Positions 26,142 through 34,900 of a DNA stretch of 64,000 bases are shown piece by piece. The notes below the pieces were generated by a model that saw only the letters and a program-made list of their open reading frames with translations, ran no database searches and had not been told where the DNA came from. A program made the translations under genes and the position numbers. This stretch comes from an uncultured Acidimicrobiales bacterium (GTDB lineage Bacteria; Actinomycetota; Acidimicrobiia; Acidimicrobiales; Bin134). The stretch spans positions 1,661,029-1,725,028 of the forward strand of contig OX638350.1 in the NCBI GenBank assembly GCA_951813325.1, read 5' to 3'. The first letter of the stretch is position 1, and every line of letters starts with the position of its first letter.

Positions 26142-27640
26142 GTCAACAGGTGCTTTTGCACTTTGCCCAAGGCGTTGCGGGGGAGGTCGTCTACGAGGTG
26201 AAGGAGGCGGGGGTGCTTGAAGGGGGCGCACCCTCCTTCCAAATGGGCTCGCAGATCATCTAGGTCGGGGGTTTTACCGGAGGCAGGTACTACCCAGGCG
26301 GTGACCAGCTCGCCCCATTCCTCGTTGGGGGTGCCGGTGACGGCTACTTCCTCGATATCGGGGTGGGTGCGCAGGGCATCTTCTACCTCACGGGGGTAGA
26401 CATTCAAGCCGCCGGAGATGACGAGCTCCTTGGCCCGGCCCCGGAGTTGCAAGTAGCCGTGATCATCGAACTCGCCTAGGTCGCCGGTGCGGAACCAGCC
26501 GTCTTCGTCGAATGCCTCCTCGGTGGCCTCGGGACGGCGCCAATAGCCGGCGAACACGTTCGGTCCCTTCACGAGCACCTCGCCGGTGTCGGGGGCCAGC
26601 CTTAATTCCACACCTGGCAGGGGAAACCCCACCGTGCCGGCTCGTCGCTCTTCATCATGGGGGTTGGACACCAACATGATGGTCTCAGTCATGCCGTAGC
26701 GCTCCAACACCCTCACACCGGCGGCCTCTTCCAGGCGGCGGTGCAGATCGGCGGACAGGGGAGCGGAGCCGGCCACACACAGCCGAAGTCGGGAGAGCTC
26801 CCCGGTCCTGTCGGACTGGGCCAGCCGGGTGTACATGGTGGGCACGCCGAAAAAGAGGGTGGCGTCGTGGGCTTGGGCCGCGTCCAGGACCGCGTCGGGG
26901 GAGAACCCGTCGAGCAGTACCGCGGAGGCTCCGGTCAACAGCGTGCCGTGCAGCCCCACGCCCAGCCCGTGCATGTGGAACAAGGGCAGCGCCAGAACCA
27001 GGCGATCGTCGGGCGTCCACCGCCAAGCAATGCGGACCGATTCGGCACCCGCCAACAGGTTTCCGTGGGTCAACACCGCCCCTTTAGGCACACCGGTGGT
27101 GCCCGAGGTGTAACCCAGCAGCGCGGGGTCGCAGCTGTCCATCTGGTCCAGGCTGGGGGCTGTGGCGTCGTCAAGGGCGAGCCTGGGGGAGACCACGGTC
27201 ATCTCGGGGGCCAGCTCGGCCAGCCATCGAACCCATTCAGGCTTGTCCACCACCGCAGCTCGGGGTTCGGCGTCGCCGACGATATGGGCCAGTTCGGCCT
27301 TCTGGTAAGCCCCGTTGACCGGTACCACGATGAGCCCCAACCGCAGAGCAGCCACGTGGGCCACCACCAAGTCCACCGAGGCTGCGGCCGAGAGGATGAT
27401 CCGGTCGCCCTTGCGCAGGCCGGCACCAAAAAGCCGTCCAGCGGCGGCCTTCGTGCGTCGGGCCAAGTCGCCTCTGGAAACCCACCCAGTCTCTGCATCC
27501 CACAGTGTTGGCTTGGACGTCTCAAAAGCCCATCGGTTGCTCCACGCCGCCGGCAGGCTCGCCTCAGCGGTGAGGTCTACCGATTCAGGATCAACCCCCG
27601 CCGGGAAGTGCACAGCACCGGCTCGCCCCACCGCGTTCAT
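26138..27640 (-). CDS. Acyl-CoA (malonyl-CoA-like) synthetase
   Basis: 500 residues, adenylate-forming family. GYTSGTTGVPKGAVLTHGNL, LPLFHMHGLGVGLHGTL, ERYGMTETIMLVSNP, RTGDLGEFDDHGYLQLRGR with AKELVISGGLNVYPREVE, and the late catalytic Lys in NALGKVQKHLL. The HMHGLGVGLH and MTETIMLVSNP patterns are those of MatB-type malonyl/methylmalonyl-CoA ligases, though a general short-chain acyl-CoA ligase is equally possible. The N-terminal ~30 residues are loosely conserved. Confidence 0.87.
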   Translation of the reverse strand: MNAVGRAGAVHFPAGVDPESVDLTAEASLPAAWSNRWAFETSKPTLWDAETGWVSRGDLARRTKAAAGRLFGAGLRKGDRIILSAAASVDLVVAHVAALRLGLIVVPVNGAYQKAELAHIVGDAEPRAAVVDKPEWVRWLAELAPEMTVVSPRLALDDATAPSLDQMDSCDPALLGYTSGTTGVPKGAVLTHGNLLAGAESVRIAWRWTPDDRLVLALPLFHMHGLGVGLHGTLLTGASAVLLDGFSPDAVLDAAQAHDATLFFGVPTMYTRLAQSDRTGELSRLRLCVAGSAPLSADLHRRLEEAAGVRVLERYGMTETIMLVSNPHDEERRAGTVGFPLPGVELRLAPDTGEVLVKGPNVFAGYWRRPEATEEAFDEDGWFRTGDLGEFDDHGYLQLRGRAKELVISGGLNVYPREVEDALRTHPDIEEVAVTGTPNEEWGELVTAWVVPASGKTPDLDDLRAHLEGGCAPFKHPRLLHLVDDLPRNALGKVQKHLLT

Positions 27641-27702
27641 GAGGCGATCATGTCACAGCATCTCGGTATAGGCCGTTGTTGTCGTCATGGCCCGGCGATA
27701 CC

Positions 27703-27921
27703 ATGTCCTTGATGCCTGTACCCATCACCGATCCCGCCGAACACGGTTTCGATCCCTCGGTGTATGTCGAGGCATTCTTGGCTGCCGAGGCTGAATTGGC
27801 CGAAAGCGCCCTCCGGAATGAGCCTGAAGGCGACGTGCTGACCGTTGACGATCTTCGTGAATGGGCTGAGCGCCTCAGGTCCTCTGTTGAGGAGGGCGAT
27901 GACCTGGAGCCTCCCCGATAG
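27703..27921 (+). CDS. Small acidic protein, possible antitoxin
   Basis: 72 residues from MSLMPVPITDPAEHGFD (an ATG three codons on is also possible). It is strongly acidic and helical: AFLAAEAELAESALRNE, then LTVDDLREWAERLRSSVEEG. No domain recognised. The next open frame, with a toxin-like fold, starts at an ATG 20 bases before this stop. Size, charge and overlap suggest a toxin-antitoxin pair, but this is inference. Confidence 0.5.
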   Translation: MSLMPVPITDPAEHGFDPSVYVEAFLAAEAELAESALRNEPEGDVLTVDDLREWAERLRSSVEEGDDLEPPR

Positions 27922-28138
27922 GTACTTGGGGCCAGTCTTAAGCAGGTGGGCAGAAACAAGAGATTCAGCCGCTCGGTACCAACTCTTGTTGGGCCTGTTT
28001 GAGCTCGCTGATCGCCCATGGAACGAATTGCCGGGCTTTCCGCTCCTTGGCCACTCACCGATGTGGCGTTGGGTTATAATTGATCAGACGCTTGTTGTCT
28101 TTCTGGTAGCCGAGCCTCAGGGCCAGCTGATCGTCATG
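27899..28138 (+). other. RelE/ParE-like segment without its own stop, open into the acyl-CoA synthetase
   Basis: From ATG the frame reads about 79 residues: MTWSLPDRYLGPVLSRWAET, then YQLLLGLFELADRPWNELPG, HSPMWRWVIIDQTLVVFLVA and EPQGQLIVMD. The helix pair, the LPG turn and the alternating strands ending in LIVMD resemble a small RelE/ParE toxin. The DNA is visibly less GC-rich than its surroundings. No stop follows: the last Met-Asp are also the first residues of the synthetase. Either the two are fused, or the toxin has lost its end. Confidence 0.45.
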
Positions 28139-29779
28139 GACACACCACTAGCCTCTTCCCTCGTGCCTTTGAACCTGGCCACCGCGTGGGAAGCGGCTGC
28201 GGAAGTGGTGCCCGACGCTGATGCGGTGGTGTGCGATCCGGTCAGCCGGACGTGGCGGGAGTTTGAGGATCGGGCTGCTCGGTTGGCGGCTGCGCTGGGG
28301 GAGTTTGGCATTGGCGCGGGCGACAACGTGGGGCTCTACCTCTACAACGGCAATCCCTATAGCGAGGTCACCTTCGGAGCGTTCAAAGCCCGGGCTGCCC
28401 CCTGCAATGTGAATTACCGGTACTTGGCCGGAGAGCTGCGCCATCTTTTGGACGATGCCGATGCCAGGGCGGTGTTCTTTTCTCCGGAATTGGCCGACCG
28501 GGTGGACGAGGCCCGGGCCGACCTGCCGTTGCTGCGGGCGGCCATCTGCGTGAACGAACCAGGCGATGATGTGCCCGACTGGGCGTTGGATTACGAGCAG
28601 TTGATTGCCGAACACCACCCGGTGCCACCCATCGATCGCAGCCCCGATGACTTGTGGATGCTGTACACCGGGGGAACCACGGGCAAGCCCAAAGGGGTCA
28701 TGTGGCCCCACGGATCACTGGTCGGCACCATGGCCGCCCCCTATCGAGCCCTGGGGCTGCCTCTTCCCGACACCGTGGACCTGGTGAAATCCAATATCAC
28801 GGCCATCTACGACAGCAATCGGGTGACCCGTCAGCTGGCGGCCTCGCCGTTGATGCACGGCACGGCCAGCATTGTGGCGCTGTCCACCTTCACTCAAGGC
28901 GGGGCTGTCATCACCATGCCGGAGCGCAGCTTCGACGCCGACGCCCTGTGGCGCTGCGTGGAGCGGGATCGGGCCACCGTGCTCACCATCGTGGGCGACG
29001 CCTTCGGCCAGCCCATGGCCGACGCCCTGGACGCAGCCGCCGACCGGGGCGAGCCCTATGACCTGTCGTCGGTGTTCATGGTGATGTCGTCGGGCGTTAT
29101 CTGGAGCCAGCCGGCGAAAGAGGCCCTACTGGTGCACAAGAACATGAAGCTGGTCGACTCGCTCGGATCCAGCGAGGGCACCGGCACCGGCATGAGGATC
29201 AGCGACCGCAAGGGCGGCTCGGCCACCGCACGTTTCACCCCGGGGGAGAACGCCGCGGTGTTCGACGAGGACGGCCAGCCGGTGGAGCCCGGCTCGGGCG
29301 AACAGGGCATGGTGGCCGTGGGCGGCCCCATCCCCATCGGCTACTACAAGGACCCGGAGAAGACCGCAGCCACGTTCCGCACCATTGGCGGGCGGCGCTG
29401 GTCGGTGCCGGGCGACTGGGCCACCGTCGAAGCTGACGGCACCATCACCTTGTTGGGCCGGGGATCGGCCTGCATCAACAGTGCGGGGGAGAAGATCTAT
29501 CCCGAAGAGGTAGAGGAGGCGGTCAAAGTCCACCCCGCAGTGGCCGACTGCCTGGTGGTGGGGGTGCCCGACCCAAAGTGGGGCGAGGCGGTGACCGCGG
29601 TGGCTCAGGTGGACGGCGATGCCACCGACGACGAGATCATCGCCGATGCCCGCACCCGTCTGGCCGCCTACAAGCTCCCCAAGGCGATTGTTCGCACCGA
29701 TGCCGTGCAGAGGGGCGCCAATGGCAAGCCCGACTACCAGTGGGCCAAACAGATAGCGCTCGACTCCCTGTCCCGGTAG
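28136..29779 (+). CDS. Acyl-CoA synthetase (FadD19-like)
   Basis: 547 residues from MDTPLASSLVPLNLATAWEA, the usual family start; no Shine-Dalgarno is visible because the codon lies inside the upstream open frame. Motifs: MLYTGGTTGKPKGVMWPHGS, the FMVMSSGVIWSQPAKEALL segment, DSLGSSEGTGTGMR, GDWATVEADGTITLLGRGSA with GEKIYPEEVEEAVK, and a late NGKPDYQWAK. GGTTGKPKGVMWP and SSGVIWS are typical of actinobacterial FadD19/FadD17-like ligases acting on sterol side chains or long-chain acids. It is probably expressed with the TauD-like gene 24 bases downstream. Confidence 0.87.
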   Translation: MDTPLASSLVPLNLATAWEAAAEVVPDADAVVCDPVSRTWREFEDRAARLAAALGEFGIGAGDNVGLYLYNGNPYSEVTFGAFKARAAPCNVNYRYLAGELRHLLDDADARAVFFSPELADRVDEARADLPLLRAAICVNEPGDDVPDWALDYEQLIAEHHPVPPIDRSPDDLWMLYTGGTTGKPKGVMWPHGSLVGTMAAPYRALGLPLPDTVDLVKSNITAIYDSNRVTRQLAASPLMHGTASIVALSTFTQGGAVITMPERSFDADALWRCVERDRATVLTIVGDAFGQPMADALDAAADRGEPYDLSSVFMVMSSGVIWSQPAKEALLVHKNMKLVDSLGSSEGTGTGMRISDRKGGSATARFTPGENAAVFDEDGQPVEPGSGEQGMVAVGGPIPIGYYKDPEKTAATFRTIGGRRWSVPGDWATVEADGTITLLGRGSACINSAGEKIYPEEVEEAVKVHPAVADCLVVGVPDPKWGEAVTAVAQVDGDATDDEIIADARTRLAAYKLPKAIVRTDAVQRGANGKPDYQWAKQIALDSLSR

Positions 29780-29803
29780 GCGCCGATCTGAAAGCATGGT
29801 GCC

Positions 29804-30601
29804 ATGAGCATCAAAGTGACTGCGCTGCCGGCGGCTTTGGGGGCCACTGTGGAGGAGCTGGATGCCGATCACCTTGACGACGGCGTCGCGGCTGAGCTGA
29901 GGGAGGCGTTCTGGGCCCACAAGGTGCTGTTCTTTCCCCGGATTCATCTAACCGATGAGCAGCACGTGGCGCTCGGCTCGCTGTTCGGCGATCTGGAAGC
30001 AGTGGGCAACGACGACACCGACCATCGCGACCACCACACGGTGGACGACGAGGGCAAGATCCTGGTGCTGGACAGCTCCAATGCCTATTCCCGGGCCAAC
30101 TTCTGGCATACCGACGTGACCTTCGCCCGCCAGCCCCCGCTGGGTTCGCTGTTGTCGATGAAGGAGTCACCTCCCTCCGGCGGCGACACCATGTGGGCCA
30201 ACACCCAGGCGGCCTACGAGGGGCTGTCCGATCCCATCAAGGCGGCCATCGAAGGGATCACCGCCCGCCACGGCCGGGCCGGGCTGACAGAGTTCACCGA
30301 CCACCCGGCGGTGACCGTCCACCCCGAGACCGGCAATCGCCTCCTGTTCGTGAACCGGGGATGGACATCGTCGCTCAATGGGATGAGCCACTTGGAGAGC
30401 AGAAGCTTGCTCACCCTGCTGTGCGACCACATGGAGCGCCCTGAATACACCGTGAGATGGCGGTGGAGCGACGGCGACGCCGCCCTGTGGGACAACCGCT
30501 GCACCATGCACTACGCCATCGACGACTACGGCGCCGACCACCGCCGCATCCACCGGGTCACCATCTACGACCCGTCTGGCGCAGGTCCGGCGGCGGCTTA
30601 G
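29804..30601 (+). CDS. TauD/TfdA-family Fe(II)/2-oxoglutarate dioxygenase
   Basis: 265 residues. The iron ligands are visible: His102 and Asp104 in FWHTDVTF, and His236 in CTMHYAIDDYG; Arg247 and Arg251 in RRIHRVTI bind 2-oxoglutarate. LWDNRCTMHYA matches the TauD C-terminal signature. Such enzymes hydroxylate or desulfonate taurine, 2,4-D, alkyl sulfates and similar compounds; the substrate cannot be told. It ends directly against the stop of the convergent mycothione reductase gene. Confidence 0.92.
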   Translation: MSIKVTALPAALGATVEELDADHLDDGVAAELREAFWAHKVLFFPRIHLTDEQHVALGSLFGDLEAVGNDDTDHRDHHTVDDEGKILVLDSSNAYSRANFWHTDVTFARQPPLGSLLSMKESPPSGGDTMWANTQAAYEGLSDPIKAAIEGITARHGRAGLTEFTDHPAVTVHPETGNRLLFVNRGWTSSLNGMSHLESRSLLTLLCDHMERPEYTVRWRWSDGDAALWDNRCTMHYAIDDYGADHRRIHRVTIYDPSGAGPAAA

Positions 30602-31960
30602 CTACAGCTCCAACAGCGCCTGTTCCACCACCTCGGTGAGGGCGGGGTGGATGTAGAGCTGGCCGCGGGCCATGTCGTCGACGGTGAGGCCGAACTGCAT
30701 TCCCTGGATGAGCTGCTGGATCAGGGTGGGGGCCTGGGGGCCGATGATGTGGGCGCCCAGCAGCAGGCGGGTTTCGGGATCGGCCAGCACCTTGGCGAAG
30801 CTGGCGGTGTCCTCCATGGCCCAGCCATAGGCGGTGTCCCGATAGGGGCGGACGGCTCGCAGGTAGGCACGGCCCTCGGCCCGCAGGGCCTGCTCGGTGG
30901 CCCCCACCGCGGCCACCTGCGGATGGGCGAACACCGCGTGGGGGATGCCGGAGTAGTCGGGGGAGCGCAGATCATCGGGATGGGCGATGTTGTGGGCCAC
31001 CGCTCGGGTGTCCTCGTTGGCCGTGTGCTTGAGCTGGGCCGCGTGGCAGATGTCGCCCAGCGCCCATACCCCGTCTACGCCGGTGCGGAGGAACTCGTCG
31101 GTCACCACGTAGCCGTTGTCGTCCAACTCCACCCCTGAGCGGGTCACCCCCAACTGCTCGCCGTTGGGAATGCGGCCAGTGGCCACCAGCAGCACATCGC
31201 CGGCCACGTCGCGGGCCTCGGTGCGAACGGTGATCTGCGAGCCGGCCTGCGAGATCTCCGAGATGGGGGCGCCCCGCGCGCAGTCCAAACGCTGAGCCAT
31301 GATCTCGGTGAATGCAGCCGACACGTCCTCGTCCTCGGCCCGCAGCAGCCGCTCGGATCGGTTCACGACGGTCACCGACACCCCCATGGCGTCGAACACG
31401 TGGCCCAGTTCGGCGGCGATGTAGCCCCCGCCCAAGATCACCATCCGATCGGGCAGCGTTTCCAGGCGCATGACGGTGTCGGAGGTGTGGTAGGCAACCC
31501 CGTCCAAGCCGGGGATCGGGGGAATGAACGGCCGAGCCCCGGCGGCCAGCACGATGTGGTCTCCAGACACCTGCTGGCCGTCCACCTCCAGCACCTTGTG
31601 GCCGGTGAACCGGGCGTCGCCGTTGAACACGGCCACGTTGTCCAGGCCGCGCCGGTAGTCCTCCCCGCCCTGGGCGATGGGGTCGATGCGCCCGAACACC
31701 CGCCCCACAATCTCCGGCCAGCGCACCCCGTCCAGCGTGGTGTCCACCCCCAAGTGACCGGTATGGCCGGCCTGGCGGGCCGTGTCGGCGGCGTACACGA
31801 ACATCTTCGAGGGGATGCAGCCCCGGTTGAGGCAGGTACCGCCGAAGGTGTCCCGCTCGATCAGCGCCACCCGCCAATCGTCGAAATCGGGGGTCAAAAC
31901 ACTGTTGCCCGACCCGGTGCCCACCACCACCAGATCGAAGTGCTCGACAGATTCAGGCAT
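30602..31960 (-). CDS. mtr: Mycothione reductase
   Basis: 452 residues from MPESVEHFDLVVVGTGSGNS. FAD/NADPH disulfide reductase keeping mycothiol reduced. FAD motif GTGSGNS, redox-active cysteines 43 and 48 in GGTCLNRGCIPSKMFVYAAD, second nucleotide site VILGGGYIAAELGHVF, and the C-terminal YIHPALTEVVEQALL with the catalytic His. GRIDPIAQGGEDYRRGLDN and AYGWAMEDTASF closely match mycobacterial Mtr rather than glutathione or lipoamide reductase. An upstream in-frame start at 32089 falls inside the SDR gene and was rejected. Mycothiol use is strong evidence for an actinobacterium. Confidence 0.93.
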   Translation of the reverse strand: MPESVEHFDLVVVGTGSGNSVLTPDFDDWRVALIERDTFGGTCLNRGCIPSKMFVYAADTARQAGHTGHLGVDTTLDGVRWPEIVGRVFGRIDPIAQGGEDYRRGLDNVAVFNGDARFTGHKVLEVDGQQVSGDHIVLAAGARPFIPPIPGLDGVAYHTSDTVMRLETLPDRMVILGGGYIAAELGHVFDAMGVSVTVVNRSERLLRAEDEDVSAAFTEIMAQRLDCARGAPISEISQAGSQITVRTEARDVAGDVLLVATGRIPNGEQLGVTRSGVELDDNGYVVTDEFLRTGVDGVWALGDICHAAQLKHTANEDTRAVAHNIAHPDDLRSPDYSGIPHAVFAHPQVAAVGATEQALRAEGRAYLRAVRPYRDTAYGWAMEDTASFAKVLADPETRLLLGAHIIGPQAPTLIQQLIQGMQFGLTVDDMARGQLYIHPALTEVVEQALLEL

Positions 31961-31967
31961 GGAACAA

Positions 31968-32858
31968 TCAGCCGGCCTCAGGCGGGCCCTTGACGGTCTG
32001 GTCCTCTTCGATGAGCTGGGCCCGGCGGCTGGGGTTGCGGCCCAGCCGGATGTCCTCGTGGCGCTGCATGATCGACTCGGCGTACACATAGTCGGTCCAG
32101 ATGTAGAACTGGTCGTCCAGCACTGCGTTGTACACCAGGTCGGCCACCTCGGGGGGCTTCACCGCGTCCTCGTAGATGGCCAGCATCATCTGGATCCGCT
32201 CCTCGTCCTCGGGGGCGGGGTCGGGCGGGATGATCGGCGAGCGCAGGGTCTCGGGGCGGTTGCGCTCGGAGTTGATGATGTTGGTGGACACCAGGCCGGG
32301 GCACAGCACCGACACGCCGACCGACGATCCCCGGACCTGGAGCTCGTTGTAGAGCGTCTCGGAGATGGTGACCACCGCGTGCTTGGAGGCGTTGTAGGGG
32401 CCGATGTTGGGATACGACGTGTGTCCGGCGACGGAGCCCGTGTTCACGATGTGGCCGTCGCCGTGCTCCAGCAGGTGGGGCAAGAACACCCGGATGCCGT
32501 GGATCACCCCCCACAGGTTCACCCCCAGGATCCACTCCCAGTCGGCCGTGGTGAGCTCGTCCATCAGGCCGCCGCCGCCCACACCGGCGTTGTTGCACAC
32601 CACGTTGACCTGCCCGAACCGAGACAGGGCAGCCTCGGCCAGCTCGTCCATGTCCCGCTCAGAGCTCACATCGACAAGCACGCCCACCGCATCCACACCG
32701 GCGCTGTCCAGCTCGGCTACCGCAGCGTCCATCGCCGGGCCTTCCACGTCGGCGATCATGATGCGGGTGCCGGCTGCGCCGAACCGGTCGGCCATGGCCC
32801 GGCCCATGCCGCTGGCCCCGCCGGTGATCACTGCTGCTTTGCCCTCGAATGTGTCCAT
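31968..32858 (-). CDS. Short-chain dehydrogenase/reductase
   Basis: 296 residues. TGGASGMGRAMA, NNAG in CNNAGVGGGGL, catalytic Ser in NTGSVAGHTS, and Tyr-Lys in YNASKHAVV. The extended C-terminus (IPPDPAPEDEERIQMMLAIY, then YIWTDYVYAES) resembles actinobacterial SDRs with long tails that act on lipid or sterol alcohols. mtr starts 7 bases after its stop, so the two are co-transcribed. Confidence 0.88.
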   Translation of the reverse strand: MDTFEGKAAVITGGASGMGRAMADRFGAAGTRIMIADVEGPAMDAAVAELDSAGVDAVGVLVDVSSERDMDELAEAALSRFGQVNVVCNNAGVGGGGLMDELTTADWEWILGVNLWGVIHGIRVFLPHLLEHGDGHIVNTGSVAGHTSYPNIGPYNASKHAVVTISETLYNELQVRGSSVGVSVLCPGLVSTNIINSERNRPETLRSPIIPPDPAPEDEERIQMMLAIYEDAVKPPEVADLVYNAVLDDQFYIWTDYVYAESIMQRHEDIRLGRNPSRRAQLIEEDQTVKGPPEAG

Positions 32859-32926
32859 GGGCCGACGCTACCGCCTGTTTGTCGCCGAAACCGGTGTCGG
32901 AAACTGGAACCACTAGGGTTCCCGCC

Positions 32927-33967
32927 GTGAGCACGGTCAACGCGGTTGTGATGTACCCGCTGGCGATGGACGACTCGGATCTGGCCGACCTGCACCAGAG
33001 GTTCCCGGGGGTCCAGTTCCACAACATCGGCTATTTCGAGCCCCACGGCCTGCGGGATGCCAAGGCCAAAGGCCGGATCACCGACGATCTGTTGGCCACC
33101 GCGCCGGCCCTGTCGGAGTCGGAGCGGTCGGCAATCGCCGGCGCCGATGTGCTGATGGCCCTCGACCTGCCCCTGGGGATCAGAGACTGGGCGCCCCGGC
33201 TGCGCTGGGTGCAGGCCATCGGAGCGGGCATCGGCCATCTGGAACCGGCCAAGCTGAAAGCCCTCGGCATCGCGTTGACCAACGCCGCCGGGGTGGCCTC
33301 CACCCCCATCGCCGAGTTCGCCATCGGCCGATTGCTGGAGGTGTGGAAGGACGTCCGGGTGCTGGAGCGCCAGCAGCGAGACCGCCGCTGGCAGATGCAC
33401 CAAGGCCTGCTGGTGAAGGGGAAGACCATCGGCATAGTCGGCTTGGGCGCCATCGGCCGGGATGTGGCCCGCCGGGCCAGAGCCTTCGAGATGACCGTGC
33501 TGGCCAACCGCCGCTCGGCCCAGCCCGGCCATACCGACCCCGATGCCGACGAGTTGTTCGGCCCCGACGGGTTGGACGACATGCTGGCCCGCAGCGATGC
33601 GGTGGTGCTGTGCGCCCCGCACACCCCCGAGACCATCGACTTGTTCGACGCCGAGCGCCTGGGACGGCTCAAGCCGGGGGCGGTGCTGGTGAACGTGGGC
33701 CGGGGGTCGATGATCGACGAGGCTGCGCTGGTGGCCGCGCTGGAGTCGGGCCAGATGGGGGCCGCGGTGCTGGATGTGACCCGTGAGGAGCCGCTGCCCG
33801 CCGACAGCCCCTTGTGGGACGCGCCCAACATGTACCTGTCGCCCCACTGCTCCACCGCCCGAGAGGGCTACAACGAGGCTCTGCTGGAACTGTTCTGCGA
33901 CAATCTGGGACGCTTTCTGGCCGATGAGCCGCTTCGCAACGTGGTAGACCCCGATCGGGGCTACTGA
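32927..33967 (+). CDS. D-2-hydroxyacid dehydrogenase (NAD-dependent)
   Basis: 346 residues from a GTG (VSTVNAVVMYPLAMDDSDL); the longer in-frame ATG extension overlaps the divergent SDR gene. NAD motif GIVGLGAIGRDVARRA; catalytic Arg in VNVGRGSMID, Glu in DVTREEPLP and His in LSPHCS form the family triad. GhrA/SerA-like architecture without a regulatory domain. Probably reduces a 2-oxo acid; substrate unknown. An esterase gene follows 15 bases later. Confidence 0.88.
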   Translation: MSTVNAVVMYPLAMDDSDLADLHQRFPGVQFHNIGYFEPHGLRDAKAKGRITDDLLATAPALSESERSAIAGADVLMALDLPLGIRDWAPRLRWVQAIGAGIGHLEPAKLKALGIALTNAAGVASTPIAEFAIGRLLEVWKDVRVLERQQRDRRWQMHQGLLVKGKTIGIVGLGAIGRDVARRARAFEMTVLANRRSAQPGHTDPDADELFGPDGLDDMLARSDAVVLCAPHTPETIDLFDAERLGRLKPGAVLVNVGRGSMIDEAALVAALESGQMGAAVLDVTREEPLPADSPLWDAPNMYLSPHCSTAREGYNEALLELFCDNLGRFLADEPLRNVVDPDRGY

Positions 33968-33982
33968 GATCAGGGAGAAAAC

Positions 33983-34885
33983 ATGCCGTCAGATGCCTAC
34001 AACGCCGCCGTGGCTGCGCTGAAACAGCAGATGCGACAGTCGGCCGATGGCCCGCCACCCGACTTGGCCACGACCCGGGCCGGCTTCGAGCAGGGGTACA
34101 GCTCGATGCCCGTTCCCGAAGGAGTGGGTTTTGAGTCGGTCGACGCCGGCGGGGTGGCCGCCGAGTGGGTGACACCCCCCGAAGTCGAGGGCAGCCGGAC
34201 CATCGTCTACTTGCACGGTGGCGGCTACGTGGTGGGCAGCCTCAACACCCACCGCCATGTGGTGAGCCGCCTGGCGCTCGGGGCCAAGGCCCGGGTGTTG
34301 AACGTGGACTACCGCCTCGCTCCTGAGCATCCCTATCCGGCCGCCCTGGACGACGCCTTGGCCGCGTGGCAATGGCACCTGGCCAACGGGGGAGAGGCCG
34401 CCCGCACCGCCATTTCCGGCGACTCCGCCGGTGGCGGGCTGGCCATTGCGCTGTGCATGAAGCTGCGCGACGAGGATATGGCCCTGCCGGCCTGCGCCGC
34501 CCCCATCTCGCCGTGGACCGATTTGACCTTCTCGGGCGACTCCATGACCGAGCGGGCCGACCGCGACCCCATGCTCGCCGGCGCCGACTCCCTGGCCGGG
34601 ATGGTGATGGCCTATGCCGCCCACGAGGACGCCGCCAACCCCTATATCTCCCCAGTGTTCGGCGCTTTCGACAACCTGCCTCCCATGATGATCCAGGTGG
34701 GCACCGAAGAGGTGCTCTACGACGACAGCACCCGGGTGGTCAAGGCCATCGAGAACGCCAGCGGCGCCGTGGAGTTCCGCCCCTGGCCAGACATGATGCA
34801 CGTCTGGCACCTATTGGCCGGCGTAGCCCCCGAAGCCGAAGACGGAATCGCCGAGCTGGCCGCGTACATCGCGGAGCAGACCTAG
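33983..34885 (+). CDS. Alpha/beta hydrolase-3 (hormone-sensitive-lipase-like esterase)
   Basis: 300 residues. HGGGYVVGS with the HSL-type HGGG oxyanion motif at 78-81, VDYRLAPEHPYPAALDD, nucleophile elbow ISGDSAGGG with Ser148, and the late His in PDMMHVWHLL. The catalytic acid is expected in GTEEVLYDDS. Family members hydrolyse short acyl esters or lactones. AGGGAGAAA precedes the ATG. Co-directional with the 2-hydroxyacid dehydrogenase gene. Confidence 0.9.
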   Translation: MPSDAYNAAVAALKQQMRQSADGPPPDLATTRAGFEQGYSSMPVPEGVGFESVDAGGVAAEWVTPPEVEGSRTIVYLHGGGYVVGSLNTHRHVVSRLALGAKARVLNVDYRLAPEHPYPAALDDALAAWQWHLANGGEAARTAISGDSAGGGLAIALCMKLRDEDMALPACAAPISPWTDLTFSGDSMTERADRDPMLAGADSLAGMVMAYAAHEDAANPYISPVFGAFDNLPPMMIQVGTEEVLYDDSTRVVKAIENASGAVEFRPWPDMMHVWHLLAGVAPEAEDGIAELAAYIAEQT

Positions 34886-34900
34886 TGGTGTGTCGTGGGC

